From: Rhodococcus sp. NBC_00297
Lineage (GTDB): Bacteria; Actinomycetota; Actinomycetes; Mycobacteriales; Mycobacteriaceae
Length of the DNA stretch: 64,000 bases
Assembly (NCBI RefSeq): GCF_036173065.1
Contig: NZ_CP108041.1
Span: 3,103,001-3,167,000 of the forward strand
Direction of reading: 5' to 3'
The position numbers and the translations under genes are program-made. How positions within the stretch are numbered: the stretch's first letter is position 1; each line of letters begins with the position of its first letter. The notes under the pieces were generated by a model, which ran no database searches, was not told the origin of the DNA, and worked only from the letters and a program-made list of their open reading frames with translations. Below, in pieces: positions 52,127-61,829 of the stretch.

Positions 52127-54397
52127 ATGGTGTCGACGCCCGTTCCCCCACGAGTGACCGCTGCGGCGCTGGACCGATCGCGCCTCGGTGGGCCCGTCCG
52201 GTCGCCGGGGCGCTACCTGGCGGCGTCGTTCACGGTGGCCGCCGTGGTGCTGGCCGTCTACCTGATCGTGCCCGCATCGATCCGGACCGGCGTCTTCGCG
52301 GTGGGCGCCATCGGCTGCATGGTCGTGGTCCTGGTCGGCCTGCGGCGCAACAGCCCGACCGACACGTACGCCTGGCGGTGCATGCTCGGCGCGGCGACGT
52401 CCTTCCTGGTGGGCCTGTCCGCGCGGAGCGTGCGCGCGGACCTGCCCTCGGCGATCCGGCTGCTGCCGGAGGTACTGGTGTTGCTCGGCTACCTGCTGCT
52501 CGTCCTCGGCATCGTCGGCTGGTCGCGGCGAGGGGGCAACTCGCGGCCCACCCCGACCATCATCGACGCGGTCCTGGTCACGCTGGGCATGACGTTCGTG
52601 TCCTGGGTGCTGCTGGTGGCTCCGGTCCTCTCGACCACGCGGGACGTGCCGTCCGTGGTGCTCAACGGGCTGTTCCCCGCGATCGACGCCGGTCTGTTCA
52701 CGATGGCGTTCTTCCTGCTGTTGTCGAAGAGCCGCTTCAACGTGTCCCTGGTTCTCCTCGTCGCCGCACTGCTCGTCACCATCGTCGGCGATCTCGGCTA
52801 CGCGATCGCGACGGCCCGCTCGGTCGCCCCGCCCGCGGTCGTCCTCGACGCGATGTATCTGCTCGCGTTCGTCCTGCTGGCCGCCGCGTCGCTGCATCCG
52901 TCGATGGCGTGGGTGGGCCGCGCGGGAGGTGTGACGGCCGCGCTCACCCGGCAGCGGATGACGGTGTCCGTCGCGCTCGTCGCCACCTGCGCCGCGCTGC
53001 CGCTCGTCGGCGACGCGGTGGGGACCGCGGACGTGGTGGTCCGCTCGACCTTTCTGGCCGTGATCCTGGTGGGAATGTTCGTCCGCGGTGAGCGGGCGCT
53101 GAGCCGGGTGCAGCGCAGCGAGGACAAGGCCCGCCACGACGCCACCCACGATTCGCTCACCGGTCTCCCCGATCGGTCCATGCTCGAGTCGATCCTGGAA
53201 CGCGCTGCGCGGAGGCCGTCCTCGTCGGCGTCGGCCACCACCGTGCTGTTCGCGGACCTCGACAACTTCAAGGTCGTCAACGACTCGTACGGCCACCGCG
53301 CGGGCGACGAGCTCATCCAGGCGGCGGCGCAGCGCATCCGGCGCGTGGTCTCCGCCGACGAGGACGTGGTGCGGTACGCCGGCGACGAGTTCGTGGTGGT
53401 GGCGCACTGTGACCGGGCCCGTGCCGAGGAACTCGCGGAACTGCTCCTGGCCGCGTTCGCGGAACCGTTCGAGTTGAGTGTGGCGTCGCTGTACGTGAGC
53501 GTCAGCATCGGCATCGCGACGTCCTGCGGTCCCGCCGGGCTCGCGGACGATCTGGTCCGCGAGGCCGACACGGCGATGTACGACGCCAAGTTCCGCGGGC
53601 CGGCGGCCTACGCGTTCTTCGACGAGTCCCTGCGCACCGCGGCGACCCGGTCGGTCGAGCTGGGCAGCGCGCTGCGCGGCGCGGTCGCGCGCGGGGAGAT
53701 GGCGGTGCACTACCAACCCATCGTGTCGCTGCGGACCCACGACGTGCTGGTCTACGAGGCCCTGGTGCGGTGGAAGCATCGCGGCCGCTGGGTGGGGCCG
53801 GACGAGTTCATCCCGGTCGCCGAGGCCACCAACATGATCTCCGAGATCGGGACCTGGGTACTCGACACGGCTCTGGGCGATCTGGTGCGACTGCGGGCGG
53901 CGGGAGCGCCGCGCATGTCGATGTCGGTGAACCTCTCCGTGCTGCAGCTGCGTGACGAGCGGCTCCCGGACGTCGTCGCGGACCTGCTGGCGTCGCACGG
54001 TCTGGACGGGTCGGTGCTCGGGCTCGAGGTGACCGAGAGTGCCCTCATCGCCGATCCGGTGGTGGCCAATCGGGTCCTCGCACGTCTCGCCGAGCAGGAC
54101 ATCGTGCTGGTGCTCGACGACTTCGGGATGGGGTACTCCTCGCTCGGTCGCCTACGAGATCTGCCCATCACCGTCATCAAGATCGACAAGTCGTTCATCG
54201 ACCGCGTCCCGGTCGACGACGCGTCGGTGTCCATCGTGACGGCCATCGAGGCCATGGCCACCGCGCTGACCATGCGCACCGTCGCCGAGGGCGTGGAGAC
54301 GACGGAGCAGGAGCGCATCGTCACCGAACTCGGCTGCACGTACGCGCAGGGGTACCTCTACGGGCGCCCCGCGCCCGTGGAGACGTTCCTCTCCTGA
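52127..54397 (+). CDS. Membrane GGDEF-EAL cyclic-di-GMP enzyme
   Basis: The product has 756 residues. The N-terminal about 320 residues contain roughly nine hydrophobic helices and form a sensor of unknown type. GGDEF domain (about 335-500): the active loop reads YAGDEFVVV near residue 418, i.e. AGDEF, which can still be active. EAL domain (about 510-756): YEALVRWKH, SVNLSVLQL, LEVTESAL, LDDFGMGYSSL, KIDKSFID and AEGVETTEQ, so the phosphodiesterase residues are intact. ATG 52127 has GGAGG upstream; the frame from 52064 is rejected. The net activity (synthesis or breakdown of c-di-GMP) is not decidable from sequence. Confidence 0.9.
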   Translation: MVSTPVPPRVTAAALDRSRLGGPVRSPGRYLAASFTVAAVVLAVYLIVPASIRTGVFAVGAIGCMVVVLVGLRRNSPTDTYAWRCMLGAATSFLVGLSARSVRADLPSAIRLLPEVLVLLGYLLLVLGIVGWSRRGGNSRPTPTIIDAVLVTLGMTFVSWVLLVAPVLSTTRDVPSVVLNGLFPAIDAGLFTMAFFLLLSKSRFNVSLVLLVAALLVTIVGDLGYAIATARSVAPPAVVLDAMYLLAFVLLAAASLHPSMAWVGRAGGVTAALTRQRMTVSVALVATCAALPLVGDAVGTADVVVRSTFLAVILVGMFVRGERALSRVQRSEDKARHDATHDSLTGLPDRSMLESILERAARRPSSSASATTVLFADLDNFKVVNDSYGHRAGDELIQAAAQRIRRVVSADEDVVRYAGDEFVVVAHCDRARAEELAELLLAAFAEPFELSVASLYVSVSIGIATSCGPAGLADDLVREADTAMYDAKFRGPAAYAFFDESLRTAATRSVELGSALRGAVARGEMAVHYQPIVSLRTHDVLVYEALVRWKHRGRWVGPDEFIPVAEATNMISEIGTWVLDTALGDLVRLRAAGAPRMSMSVNLSVLQLRDERLPDVVADLLASHGLDGSVLGLEVTESALIADPVVANRVLARLAEQDIVLVLDDFGMGYSSLGRLRDLPITVIKIDKSFIDRVPVDDASVSIVTAIEAMATALTMRTVAEGVETTEQERIVTELGCTYAQGYLYGRPAPVETFLS

Positions 54398-54401
54398 CGC
54401 G

Positions 54402-55013
54402 TCAGCGGAGCCGTCGGCCGTGGCGGACGGGAACCGAGTTGACGGTGCGGACCGACCAGCCGTCGTCGTCGCGGACGACGATGCTCACGCCGGCGTTCGC
54501 GATGCGCGGCGCAGGGTGGCCGGTGATGGACCTCAGCACGGCCCGGATGATACCGCCGTGGGCCACGGCGACGAGGGACCTGCCGGGGTTCTCGTCGGCC
54601 AGCAGGTCGAGTCGACGACGCCCTCGCTCGGCGAGCGCATCGTGCGACTCGGCGCCCGGGTAGTCACCGTCGGGCCAGTACGCCCACGCCTCGTAGCCGG
54701 TCATGCCCTCGGCACGTCCGAAGCGACGTTCCATCAGGTCCTCGTGGTCGGCCGAGCGGGTGAGCCCGATGACGTGGCCGATGATGTCGGCGGTCTCCGA
54801 CGCCCGCGAGAGCGGCGAGCTGACGAGGGTGTCCCACGAGTCGTCGGCCAGCGCGGCGGCCGCTGTCCGGGCCTGGCTGCGCCCGATGTCGTTGAGCGGG
54901 ATGTCGGAGGAGCCCTGCAGACGCCCCTCGACGTTCCAGTCGGTCTCGCCGTGGCGCACGAGGGCCACTCGGACAGAGGTGCTCCGCGCCCGGGAGTCGA
55001 GGTGATCGGTCAT
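54402..55013 (-). CDS. Histidine phosphatase (phosphoglycerate-mutase family)
   Basis: A 203-residue phosphatase with VRHGETDWN containing catalytic His21, GRLQGSSDIPLNDIGRSQA, SSPLSRASETA and the second His in AVAHGGIIRAVL. The member resembles the broad-specificity PhoE or glucosyl-3-phosphoglycerate phosphatase group; the exact substrate is unclear. ATG 55013 (MTDHLDSRARS) is preferred, since the extended frame to 55124 overlaps the divergent FadE start. It is convergent with the GGDEF-EAL gene, 4 bases apart. Confidence 0.88.
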   Translation of the reverse strand: MTDHLDSRARSTSVRVALVRHGETDWNVEGRLQGSSDIPLNDIGRSQARTAAAALADDSWDTLVSSPLSRASETADIIGHVIGLTRSADHEDLMERRFGRAEGMTGYEAWAYWPDGDYPGAESHDALAERGRRRLDLLADENPGRSLVAVAHGGIIRAVLRSITGHPAPRIANAGVSIVVRDDDGWSVRTVNSVPVRHGRRLR

Positions 55014-55111
55014 GGTCGGGCCCAGAATATCGGTCGACGGCACCCCTGTCCGAGCCTGGTTACCGGAGAGTACGGTGCTAGAGATCAGCGAAGGACTTCG
55101 AAAGGTCACAG

Positions 55112-56287
55112 ATGAACCTGGCACTCACCGATGAGGAAGCTGCGTTCCGCGACGAGATGCGAACTTTCTTCCGTACCGAGATCCCTGCCGATATCCGCGA
55201 GCGCAACGCGGCAGGCGAGGAACTCGAGCGCGAGGACATGATCACGACGCTGCAGATCCTGAACAAGCACGGCATGGCGAGCCCGCACTGGCCCGTCGAA
55301 TGGGGTGGCAAGGACTGGACCCCGATGCAGCACCACATCTGGTTGGACGAGCTGCAGCTCGCGTCGGTGCCCGAGCCCCTGGCCTTCAACATCTCGATGG
55401 TGGGGCCCGTCATCGCGACCTTCGGCAGCGAGGAGCAGAAGCAGAAGTTCCTCCCGCCCACGCAGAACCTCGACATCTGGTGGTGCCAGGGCTTCTCCGA
55501 GCCCGAGGCGGGATCGGACCTCGCGTCGCTGCGCACGGTCGCTCTGCGCGACGGTGACGAGTACGTCATCAACGGTCAGAAGACGTGGACCACGCTCGGC
55601 CAGTACGCCGATTGGATCTTCGTGCTGGCGCGTACCAACCCGGACGCGCCGAAGAAGCAGGCCGGTATCTCGTTCATCCTGGTGGACCTGAAGACCCCCG
55701 GCATCACCGTGCGCCCGATCAAGCTGATCGACGGCGGCCACGAGGTCAACGAGGTCTGGTTCGAGGACGTCCGCGTCCCCGTCGAGAACCTCGTCGGCGA
55801 GGAGAACGCCGGCTGGACCTACGCCAAGTTCCTGCTGAGCAACGAGCGCACCGGCATCACGCGACTCGGCTTCACCAAGACCAAGCTGGCGCAGGCCAAG
55901 GCGCTCGCGGCCGAGACCACGGTCGGGACCGGCACGCTGCTCGACGATCCGGTCTTCGCCGCTCGGTTCGCCGAGCTCGAGAACCAGGTGCTCGCACTCG
56001 AGCTCACCCAGCTGCGCATCGTCTCCAGCTATGTCTCCGGCAAGGAGAACCCGGCGTCGTCGGTGCTCAAGCTCCGGGGCAGCGAGCTGCAGCAGCTGGC
56101 CACCGAGATCCTCACCGACGTGGCGGGACCGGACTCGCTCCCGTTCGCGGCCGGGGAGGACTCGCCGACACCGGTCTGGGCGCAGCGTGCGACCCCGACC
56201 TACCTGAACTTCCGCAAGACATCCATCTACGGCGGCTCGAACGAGGTGCAGCGCACCATCATCGCGTCCGGCATTCTCGGTCTCTAG
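55112..56287 (+). CDS. Acyl-CoA dehydrogenase, FadE type (first of a pair)
   Basis: A 391-residue FAD acyl-CoA dehydrogenase. Domain order: N-terminal helices (MNLALTDEEAAFRDEMRTFFRTEIP), middle beta domain (WWCQGFSEPEAGSDLASLRT, INGQKTWTTLGQYADW), C-terminal helices ending IYGGSNEVQRTIIASGILG. The Arg of NEVQRTI is the usual flavin contact. It is paired with a second FadE gene 11 bases downstream. Such pairs in mycolate actinobacteria form alpha2beta2 heterotetramers for sterol or branched acyl-CoA side chains (established for ChsE-type pairs; inferred here). Confidence 0.9.
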   Translation: MNLALTDEEAAFRDEMRTFFRTEIPADIRERNAAGEELEREDMITTLQILNKHGMASPHWPVEWGGKDWTPMQHHIWLDELQLASVPEPLAFNISMVGPVIATFGSEEQKQKFLPPTQNLDIWWCQGFSEPEAGSDLASLRTVALRDGDEYVINGQKTWTTLGQYADWIFVLARTNPDAPKKQAGISFILVDLKTPGITVRPIKLIDGGHEVNEVWFEDVRVPVENLVGEENAGWTYAKFLLSNERTGITRLGFTKTKLAQAKALAAETTVGTGTLLDDPVFAARFAELENQVLALELTQLRIVSSYVSGKENPASSVLKLRGSELQQLATEILTDVAGPDSLPFAAGEDSPTPVWAQRATPTYLNFRKTSIYGGSNEVQRTIIASGILGL

Positions 56288-56298
56288 GAGCGCACGAC

Positions 56299-57459
56299 AT
56301 GCAGTTCGAACTGGACGAAGAACAGAAGCTGCTGCGCGACACGGTGCGTGACGTGCTCGCCCGCAGTTACGACAACGAGAAGCGCAAGGCAGCGGTGGAG
56401 AGCGAGCGCGGCTGGACCGAATCGGTCTGGAAGCAGTTCGCCGAGCTGGGCCTGCTCGGCCTCAGTTTCGCCGAGGACGACGGCGGCATGGACGCCGGAC
56501 CGGTCGAGACCTTCGCGGTCATGACCGAGATCGGTCGCCGCCTCGCACCCGAGCCGCTGCTGGACTGCGTGCTGATTCCGGGTGGTCTCATCACCGAGGT
56601 CGGATCGACCGATCAGCGTCAGCGCATCCTGCCGGGCATCGCGGAGGGGCAGACCCTTCTCGCATTCGCGCATTCCGAGCCGGGCACCCGCTGGCCGGCG
56701 GCCGAGGTGTCGACGTCGGCCACCGAGGACCTGCGTGAAGGCCGGAGGCCGGCCGGATCGGGTGGCTCGTGGGCACTCTCGGGTGTGAAGAACCCTGTGC
56801 TGCACGGTGACTGCGCCGATCACTTCGTGATCAGCGCGGCGCTGCCCGGCGGCGGCGTGGGCCTGTTCCTGGTCGCGGCCGATGCCGAGGGACTCACGCG
56901 CAAGACCTACCGCACCCACGACGGACTGCGCGGCGCGTCGCTCGAGCTGTCGGACGTCGCGGGCGAACCGCTCGGTGACGGCGGCGACGCCAGTGCCGCC
57001 ATCGTGGCGTCCAACGTCCGTGCGCAGGCGGCTCTCGCTGCCGAGGCGCTCGGTGCGATGGAGGAGTCGCTGCGACTCACCACGGAGTACCTGAAGCAGC
57101 GCAAGCAGTTCGGTGTGCCGCTCGCCAAGTTCCAGGCACTGACGTTCCGCGCTGCGGACATGTACGTGCAGCTCGAACTGGCACGCAGCATGGCGCTCTA
57201 CGCGACGATGTCGCTGGCCGACGGATCTCCGGATCCCACGGTCGCGTCGCGGGCGAAGCTGCAGATCGGACGCTCCGCCCGGCAGATCGGCCAGGAGTCG
57301 ATCCAGCTGCACGGCGGAATCGGTGTGACGGACGAATACCCTGTGGGACATTACTTCTCGCGTCTCACGGCCATCGAGCACACGCTCGGCGGGGTCGACG
57401 ATCACCTCCGGGTGATCACGTCGTCGCTGAAGGATCACGAGATGCTCGGCGTCTCCTAG
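56299..57459 (+). CDS. Acyl-CoA dehydrogenase, FadE type (second of a pair), with a repeat-derived insert
   Basis: A 386-residue partner subunit. It starts MQFELDEEQKLLRDTVRDVLA and ends EHTLGGVDDHLRVITSSLKDHEM. QLHGGIGVTDEYPVGHYFSRL is the C-terminal signature. Between the middle-domain strands it has an extra stretch (DLREGRRPAGSGG, about residues 143-155), where relatives usually run straight into WALSGVKNPVLHGD. That stretch coincides with a copy of the dispersed GC repeat (56739-56756). The first subunit's conserved active features are less complete here, as expected for a heteromeric pair. Confidence 0.88.
   Translation: MQFELDEEQKLLRDTVRDVLARSYDNEKRKAAVESERGWTESVWKQFAELGLLGLSFAEDDGGMDAGPVETFAVMTEIGRRLAPEPLLDCVLIPGGLITEVGSTDQRQRILPGIAEGQTLLAFAHSEPGTRWPAAEVSTSATEDLREGRRPAGSGGSWALSGVKNPVLHGDCADHFVISAALPGGGVGLFLVAADAEGLTRKTYRTHDGLRGASLELSDVAGEPLGDGGDASAAIVASNVRAQAALAAEALGAMEESLRLTTEYLKQRKQFGVPLAKFQALTFRAADMYVQLELARSMALYATMSLADGSPDPTVASRAKLQIGRSARQIGQESIQLHGGIGVTDEYPVGHYFSRLTAIEHTLGGVDDHLRVITSSLKDHEMLGVS
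56739..56756. repeat. In-frame copy of the GC repeat inside the second FadE gene
   Basis: AGGCCGGAGGCCGGCCGG differs at one base from the 18-mer in the 12975-13050 array and the NRPS copy. It keeps the reading frame and adds Arg/Pro/Gly codons. Confidence 0.7.
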
Positions 57460-57468
57460 CACCGCCTC

Positions 57469-57507
57469 GACGAAGGCCGGTCGCCCGCGTGGTGACCGGC
57501 CTTCGTC
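57469..57507. terminator. Bidirectional terminator between FadE pair and 2-hydroxyacid dehydrogenase
   Basis: GACGAAGGCCGGTC (57469-57482) is perfectly complementary to GACCGGCCTTCGTC (57494-57507), loop of 11 bases. The convergent genes end at 57459 and 57518. Confidence 0.87.
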
Positions 57508-57517
57508 CTGTTCGGGG

Positions 57518-58492
57518 TCAGCCGACCAGGTTGATCAGCGGGGTCCCGTCGGCGAGATGCCGGATGTTGGCGACGATGTCGCGGCAGCGGCCCTCGAACG
57601 TTCGGCGCGTGATGCCGGACGAGTGCGGCGTCATCAGCACGTTCGGCAGGCTTCCGAACGGGAGTGCACTCGGCTCGCCTCGCCCGTCCGGGCCGGGGTA
57701 GCTGTACCAGACGTCGATGGCCGCGGCGCCGAGCTCGCCGCTCGCCAGCGCGTCGTGTAGCGGCCGCTCCTGCACCAGCGGCCCGCGGCCGACGTTGATC
57801 AGGACTCCCGCCGGCCCCAGCGCGCGGAGCTCGTCCGCGCCGATCATGCCGGTCGTCGCCGCGGAGAGAGGTGCCGAGACGACGACGATGTCCGACTCCG
57901 CCATCAGCCGCGGAAGTTCCGTGGCATCGCCGGCCCAGTCCAGGCCGTGAGCGGCCACGTCGACGGCTCCGCGTCCGGTCACGGCGGCGCCGAAGCAGCC
58001 GAGGGTGCGCAGCAGCGACCACGAGCGCTGCCCGATGTGGCCGAAGCCGACGAGGCCCACGCGGGCGCCCGCCGTCGCGGACGGCTGGGGCAGCGTGTCG
58101 TCGTACACCGAGGTCGACCAGACACCCTGTCGCAGTGCGTGATCCTGCGTCAGGAAGCCACGCCGCAACAGCACCGCAGACGCGAGCACGTACTCCGCGA
58201 TGGAGTCCTCGTGGTGGAACGTGTTGGCCAGCAGTGTGGTCGATGGAAGGGCCGCACGGGCGACGTTGTCGACGCCGGCTCCCGCGACCTGGACGAGTCG
58301 CAGGCCCCGGCCCGCCTGCGCCATGGCCTCGGTGACCCGGCCCCCGACATGGACGTCCGCATCGGCGAGGTCGGCGACGAGCGCGTCCTCGTCGAAGCGT
58401 TCGTGCCACGACACGACGGTGCCGTCCGGCATCCCCGCCTCGACGGCGTCCCGATGCGGGAGGAGGTTGCGGTCCGCGACGACGACCTTCAT
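57518..58492 (-). CDS. D-isomer-specific 2-hydroxyacid dehydrogenase
   Basis: A 324-residue NAD(P)-dependent oxidoreductase. The Rossmann motif [13 protein letters not shown] is at about residues 146-156. [10 protein letters not shown] and the catalytic His in [13 protein letters not shown] are visible; the Arg appears in INVGRGPLV and the acidic partner in the [11 protein letters not shown] loop is less clear. Some members reduce glyoxylate or hydroxypyruvate. ATG 58492 overlaps the glucarate-dehydratase stop (ATGA), so it acts downstream in the same pathway, perhaps reducing or oxidising a keto-acid product. Confidence 0.85.
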   Translation of the reverse strand: MKVVVADRNLLPHRDAVEAGMPDGTVVSWHERFDEDALVADLADADVHVGGRVTEAMAQAGRGLRLVQVAGAGVDNVARAALPSTTLLANTFHHEDSIAEYVLASAVLLRRGFLTQDHALRQGVWSTSVYDDTLPQPSATAGARVGLVGFGHIGQRSWSLLRTLGCFGAAVTGRGAVDVAAHGLDWAGDATELPRLMAESDIVVVSAPLSAATTGMIGADELRALGPAGVLINVGRGPLVQERPLHDALASGELGAAAIDVWYSYPGPDGRGEPSALPFGSLPNVLMTPHSSGITRRTFEGRCRDIVANIRHLADGTPLINLVG

Positions 58493-59856
58493 GCGCGCTG
58501 CAGGCAGGGGCGCTTGCTGTCGAAGGTCCAGTTCGGCACCAGGTACTGCATGCCGACCGCATCGTCGCGGGCCCCGAGGCCCTCGCGCTGGTACAGCTCG
58601 TGTGCGGCCTCGACGCGCTCCATGTCGAGGGTCACTCCGAGACCCGGCACGTCGGGGACGGTGAGGTACCCGTCCACGATGGGGAACGGATTCGTCGTGA
58701 TGCGCTGGCCGTCCTGCCAGATCCAGTGCGTGTCGATGGCGGTGATCTCACCGGGAGCGGCAGCTGCGACGTGCGTGAACATGGCGAGCGAGACGTCGAA
58801 GTGGTTGTTGGAGTGCGATCCCCACGTCAGACCCCAGGCATCGCAGAGTTGCGCGACGCGGACCGATCCGTTCATCGTCCAGAAATGGGGATCCGCGAGC
58901 GGGATGTCGACGGCGCCGGATCGAATGGTGTGTCCCATCTCGCGCCAGTCGGTGGCGATCATGTTGGTGGCGGTGGGCAGGCCGGTCGCGCGCTTGAACT
59001 CCGCCATCACCTCGCGCCCGGAGAATCCGCCCTCGGGTCCGACCGGGTCCTCCGCGTAGGCGAGCACGTCGCGCAGACCACGGCAGGTCTCGATCGCGTC
59101 CTTCAGGAGCCACCCGCCGTTGGGATCCAGCGTGATGCGTGCCGTGGGGAAGCGTTCCGCGAGTGCGCGCACGGCGTCGGCCTCCTGCGCTGCGGGGAGG
59201 ACACCGCCCTTGAGCTTGAAGTCCTGGAAGCCGTACCTGGCGTGTGCCGCTTCCGCGAGTGCGACCACGGCGTCGGGAGTCAGTGCCTCCTCGTGGCGCA
59301 GACGGGACCAGGCGTCGGCGGAACTGCCCTCGTCCGAGGGTGCGCGGTACGCGAGATCCGTCTTGTTCCGGTCGCCGAGGAAGAAGAGATACCCGAGCGC
59401 CTGCACTCGGTCGCGCTGGCGGCCGTCGCCGAGCAGGGCCGCGACGCTCACACCCAGGTGCTGGCCGAGCAGATCGAGCAGTGCGCTCTCGACGGCCGTC
59501 ACGGCGTGCACGGCGATCCGCAGATCGAAGGTCTGGGCGCCGCGTCCGCCGGAGTCGCGGTCCGCGAACGCGCGGCGCATCGCGTTGAGCACGGCGTGGT
59601 AGTTGCCGACCGAGGCGTTCTCGACGAGGACGCGGGCGTCCTCCAGGCAGCGGCGGATGGGCTCGCCACCCGGCACCTCGCCCACACCGGTGCGCCCGTC
59701 GGAGTCGGTCAGCACGACCAGGTTCCGGGTGAAGAACGGTGCATGGGCGCCGCTGAGATTCAGCAGCATGCTGTCGTGGCCGGCGACGGGAACGACGCGC
59801 ATCGCGGTGACGACGGGCGTGGCATGGGAGGTTCGGACCTCGGTGACGGTGCTCAC
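58489..59856 (-). CDS. gudD: Glucarate-dehydratase-like enolase-superfamily enzyme
   Basis: A 455-residue enzyme of the mandelate-racemase/enolase superfamily, close in size to bacterial glucarate dehydratase (about 446). It removes water from D-glucarate (and L-idarate) to give 5-keto-4-deoxy-glucarate. Visible: the KxK base motif in [10 protein letters not shown], metal ligands in [20 protein letters not shown] and ATNMIATDW, and the His base in [17 protein letters not shown]. The N-terminal capping domain carries [15 protein letters not shown] 59856 follows a TAGGCT box by 7 bases (leaderless style). It is co-transcribed with the dehydrogenase. Confidence 0.85.
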   Translation of the reverse strand: MSTVTEVRTSHATPVVTAMRVVPVAGHDSMLLNLSGAHAPFFTRNLVVLTDSDGRTGVGEVPGGEPIRRCLEDARVLVENASVGNYHAVLNAMRRAFADRDSGGRGAQTFDLRIAVHAVTAVESALLDLLGQHLGVSVAALLGDGRQRDRVQALGYLFFLGDRNKTDLAYRAPSDEGSSADAWSRLRHEEALTPDAVVALAEAAHARYGFQDFKLKGGVLPAAQEADAVRALAERFPTARITLDPNGGWLLKDAIETCRGLRDVLAYAEDPVGPEGGFSGREVMAEFKRATGLPTATNMIATDWREMGHTIRSGAVDIPLADPHFWTMNGSVRVAQLCDAWGLTWGSHSNNHFDVSLAMFTHVAAAAPGEITAIDTHWIWQDGQRITTNPFPIVDGYLTVPDVPGLGVTLDMERVEAAHELYQREGLGARDDAVGMQYLVPNWTFDSKRPCLQRA

Positions 59857-59937
59857 GTCGACGAGCCTAGGGCGGGTGATTCATTCCCGTCCAACACCAT
59901 TTGTGGATGCAGCGATGCAGGGTGAGTATCGATCGAG

Positions 59938-60070
59938 TGCGCCGGCGCCGAGTGCGCACATCTGCCATGAAGCGCACACCCCGTCCAGTCGGCTGTAGCG
60001 GGTGTGCGCTCACCAGAGGGTGTGTGCGCTCCCGGAAGCGCCGGCGCTGCACCCACCGCAACCGCACACC
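59938..60070. repeat. Intergenic GTGTGC/GCACACC repeat patch
   Basis: The spacer between the TauE/SafE stop and the gudD start has motifs at 59951, 59971, 60001, 60019 and 60063. Bases 60000-60035 align with 35222-35256. There is no gene here. Confidence 0.65.
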
Positions 60071-60787
60071 TCACGCCACCGCATCGACCAGCAGCACGAG
60101 CGCACCACCCGCCGAGACGACGATGGACACCCATCGCAGCCGACGACGGTCGAGTACGCGGTTCACCCAGCGCGAGGCCACGTACCCGAGCGCGACGACG
60201 GGCAGGAGCAGGGCGCCGGTCGCCAGGGAGTGCGCGTCGAGGGAGCCGGTGACCCCCAGCGCGGCGAGCGACATCAGGGAGCCGATCAGGAAGAAGCCGC
60301 TCATGGTGCTGCGCAACGCGGCGCCGCTGCTGCCGCTCCAGATCAGCGCCATGGGTGGCCCGCCGATGGAGGTGGCGGTGCCGAGCAGTCCGGACGCGGC
60401 GCCCGCCGTCATGAGCGATCCGCGTCGCGGTGTCGGCGACCAGCCGATCGCCGTGGCCACGACGCCGAACAGCACCACTGCGCCGAGCATGATGGAGACT
60501 CCCCGCTCGGGCAGCACGACGAGCAGCGCGGCGCCGGCGATCACGCCGGGCACCCGTCCCACCAGTGCCCAGCCGGCCCCGCGCACGTCGATGCTCGTGC
60601 GCTCCCGCACCACCACCAGCGCGGTGAGCGCGGTGGCGAGCAGGATGATCGTGCCGGGCACCATCCGCGGATCGATGATGGCCAGGACGGGCGCCGCGAC
60701 CATCCCCATCCCGAAGCCGATCGACGACTGGAGACACGACGCCGTGAAGATCGCGACGCCCACGACCAGCCATTCGAGGCCGGTCAC
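60071..60787 (-). CDS. TauE/SafE-family membrane permease
   Basis: A 238-residue membrane protein with about eight hydrophobic segments in two pseudo-repeats. TASCLQSSIGFGMGMVAAPVLAIIDPRMVP and LLGTATSIGGPPMALIWSG are the two conserved repeat motifs of the sulfite/sulfoacetate exporter (TauE/SafE) family. Substrates are small anions, often sulfonate- or carboxylate-derived. GTG 60787 lies 10 bases after the stop of the ABC ATPase gene, so it is the distal gene of that operon. Confidence 0.82.
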   Translation of the reverse strand: MTGLEWLVVGVAIFTASCLQSSIGFGMGMVAAPVLAIIDPRMVPGTIILLATALTALVVVRERTSIDVRGAGWALVGRVPGVIAGAALLVVLPERGVSIMLGAVVLFGVVATAIGWSPTPRRGSLMTAGAASGLLGTATSIGGPPMALIWSGSSGAALRSTMSGFFLIGSLMSLAALGVTGSLDAHSLATGALLLPVVALGYVASRWVNRVLDRRRLRWVSIVVSAGGALVLLVDAVA

Positions 60788-60797
60788 GCGAGCACGG

Positions 60798-61829
60798 TCA
60801 TACGGCCACGGCGTCCGATCTCGGGTGGTGGCACTCGGCGATGTGCAGGTTCCCGAGACGCCCGACCGACGGGGGGATGCCCGTGGCGCAGACGTCCGTC
60901 GCGTGCGCGCAGCGCGTGCGGAAACGGCAGCCCGACGGCGGGTTCAGAGGCGACGGTACCTCCCCCTCCAGGAGGATGCGCGAACGCCGGGTCGAGGGAT
61001 CCAGCGTCGGGGCTGCCGACATCAGTGCCTCGGTGTACGGGTGCGTGGGGTGGTCGAAGACGTCGTCGGTCGGACCGGTCTCGATGATCCGGCCGAGGTA
61101 CATGACGGCGACCCGGTCGGCGACGTGGCGCACCACCGACAGGTCGTGCGAGATGAAGACGTAGCTGATGCCGAGCTCCTTCTGCAGATCCGAGAGCAGG
61201 TTCAGCACCTGCGCCTGGACCGACAGGTCGAGAGCCGAGACGGGCTCGTCGCACACCACGACACTCGGGTCGAGTGCCAGGGCCCGCGCGATGCCGAGAC
61301 GCTGGCGCTGACCACCTGAGAACTCCTGCGGGTAGCGGTGCTCGTCGCTGGGACGCAGACCGACGAGGTGCAGCAGCTCCCGGACGCGGGCGGCGCGGTC
61401 GCGCTTGGTCTTGTACATCGTGCGATGCGTGTGCCACGGCTCCGAGATTATCTCCGCCGCCGACATCCTCGAGTTGAGCGATCCGTACGGGTCCTGGAAG
61501 ACCATCTGGATCCGACGACGCCACGCGAGCAGTTCCTTGCCCTTGAGGCCGAACGGGTCGACGCCGTCCCACGACACGGTGCCCGTGTCGGGTCGTTCGA
61601 GCATCATCAGCGTGCGCGCGAGTGTGGACTTGCCGCAACCGGACTCACCGACGAGGCCGAGGGTCTCGCCGCGTCGCAGCTCGAGGTCGATGCCGTCGAG
61701 TGCCCGCAGTTTCTTGTGGCCGCCGCTGCCGGCGGCGACGTCGAACGTCTTGGAGACTCCACGGACCTGGAGCAACGGTGCGGCCTGCGTGGCCGCGGCC
61801 TCACTCGCCACTGTCGTCGTAACGGACAC
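60798..61829 (-). CDS. Opp/Dpp-type ABC transporter ATPase (OppF-like)
   Basis: A 343-residue cytosolic ATPase. Walker A GESGCGKST, Q-loop VFQDPYGSLN, signature FSGGQRQRLGIARALA, Walker B VVVCDEPVSALD, H-loop ISHD. The C-terminal extension has the oligopeptide/dipeptide-type cysteine motif GCRFRTRCAHATDVC. GTG 61829 is selected for its GAGGAGG site; it overlaps the oppD-like stop by 29 bases. It works with the OppD-like ATPase as the heterodimeric motor. Confidence 0.9.
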   Translation of the reverse strand: MSVTTTVASEAAATQAAPLLQVRGVSKTFDVAAGSGGHKKLRALDGIDLELRRGETLGLVGESGCGKSTLARTLMMLERPDTGTVSWDGVDPFGLKGKELLAWRRRIQMVFQDPYGSLNSRMSAAEIISEPWHTHRTMYKTKRDRAARVRELLHLVGLRPSDEHRYPQEFSGGQRQRLGIARALALDPSVVVCDEPVSALDLSVQAQVLNLLSDLQKELGISYVFISHDLSVVRHVADRVAVMYLGRIIETGPTDDVFDHPTHPYTEALMSAAPTLDPSTRRSRILLEGEVPSPLNPPSGCRFRTRCAHATDVCATGIPPSVGRLGNLHIAECHHPRSDAVAV

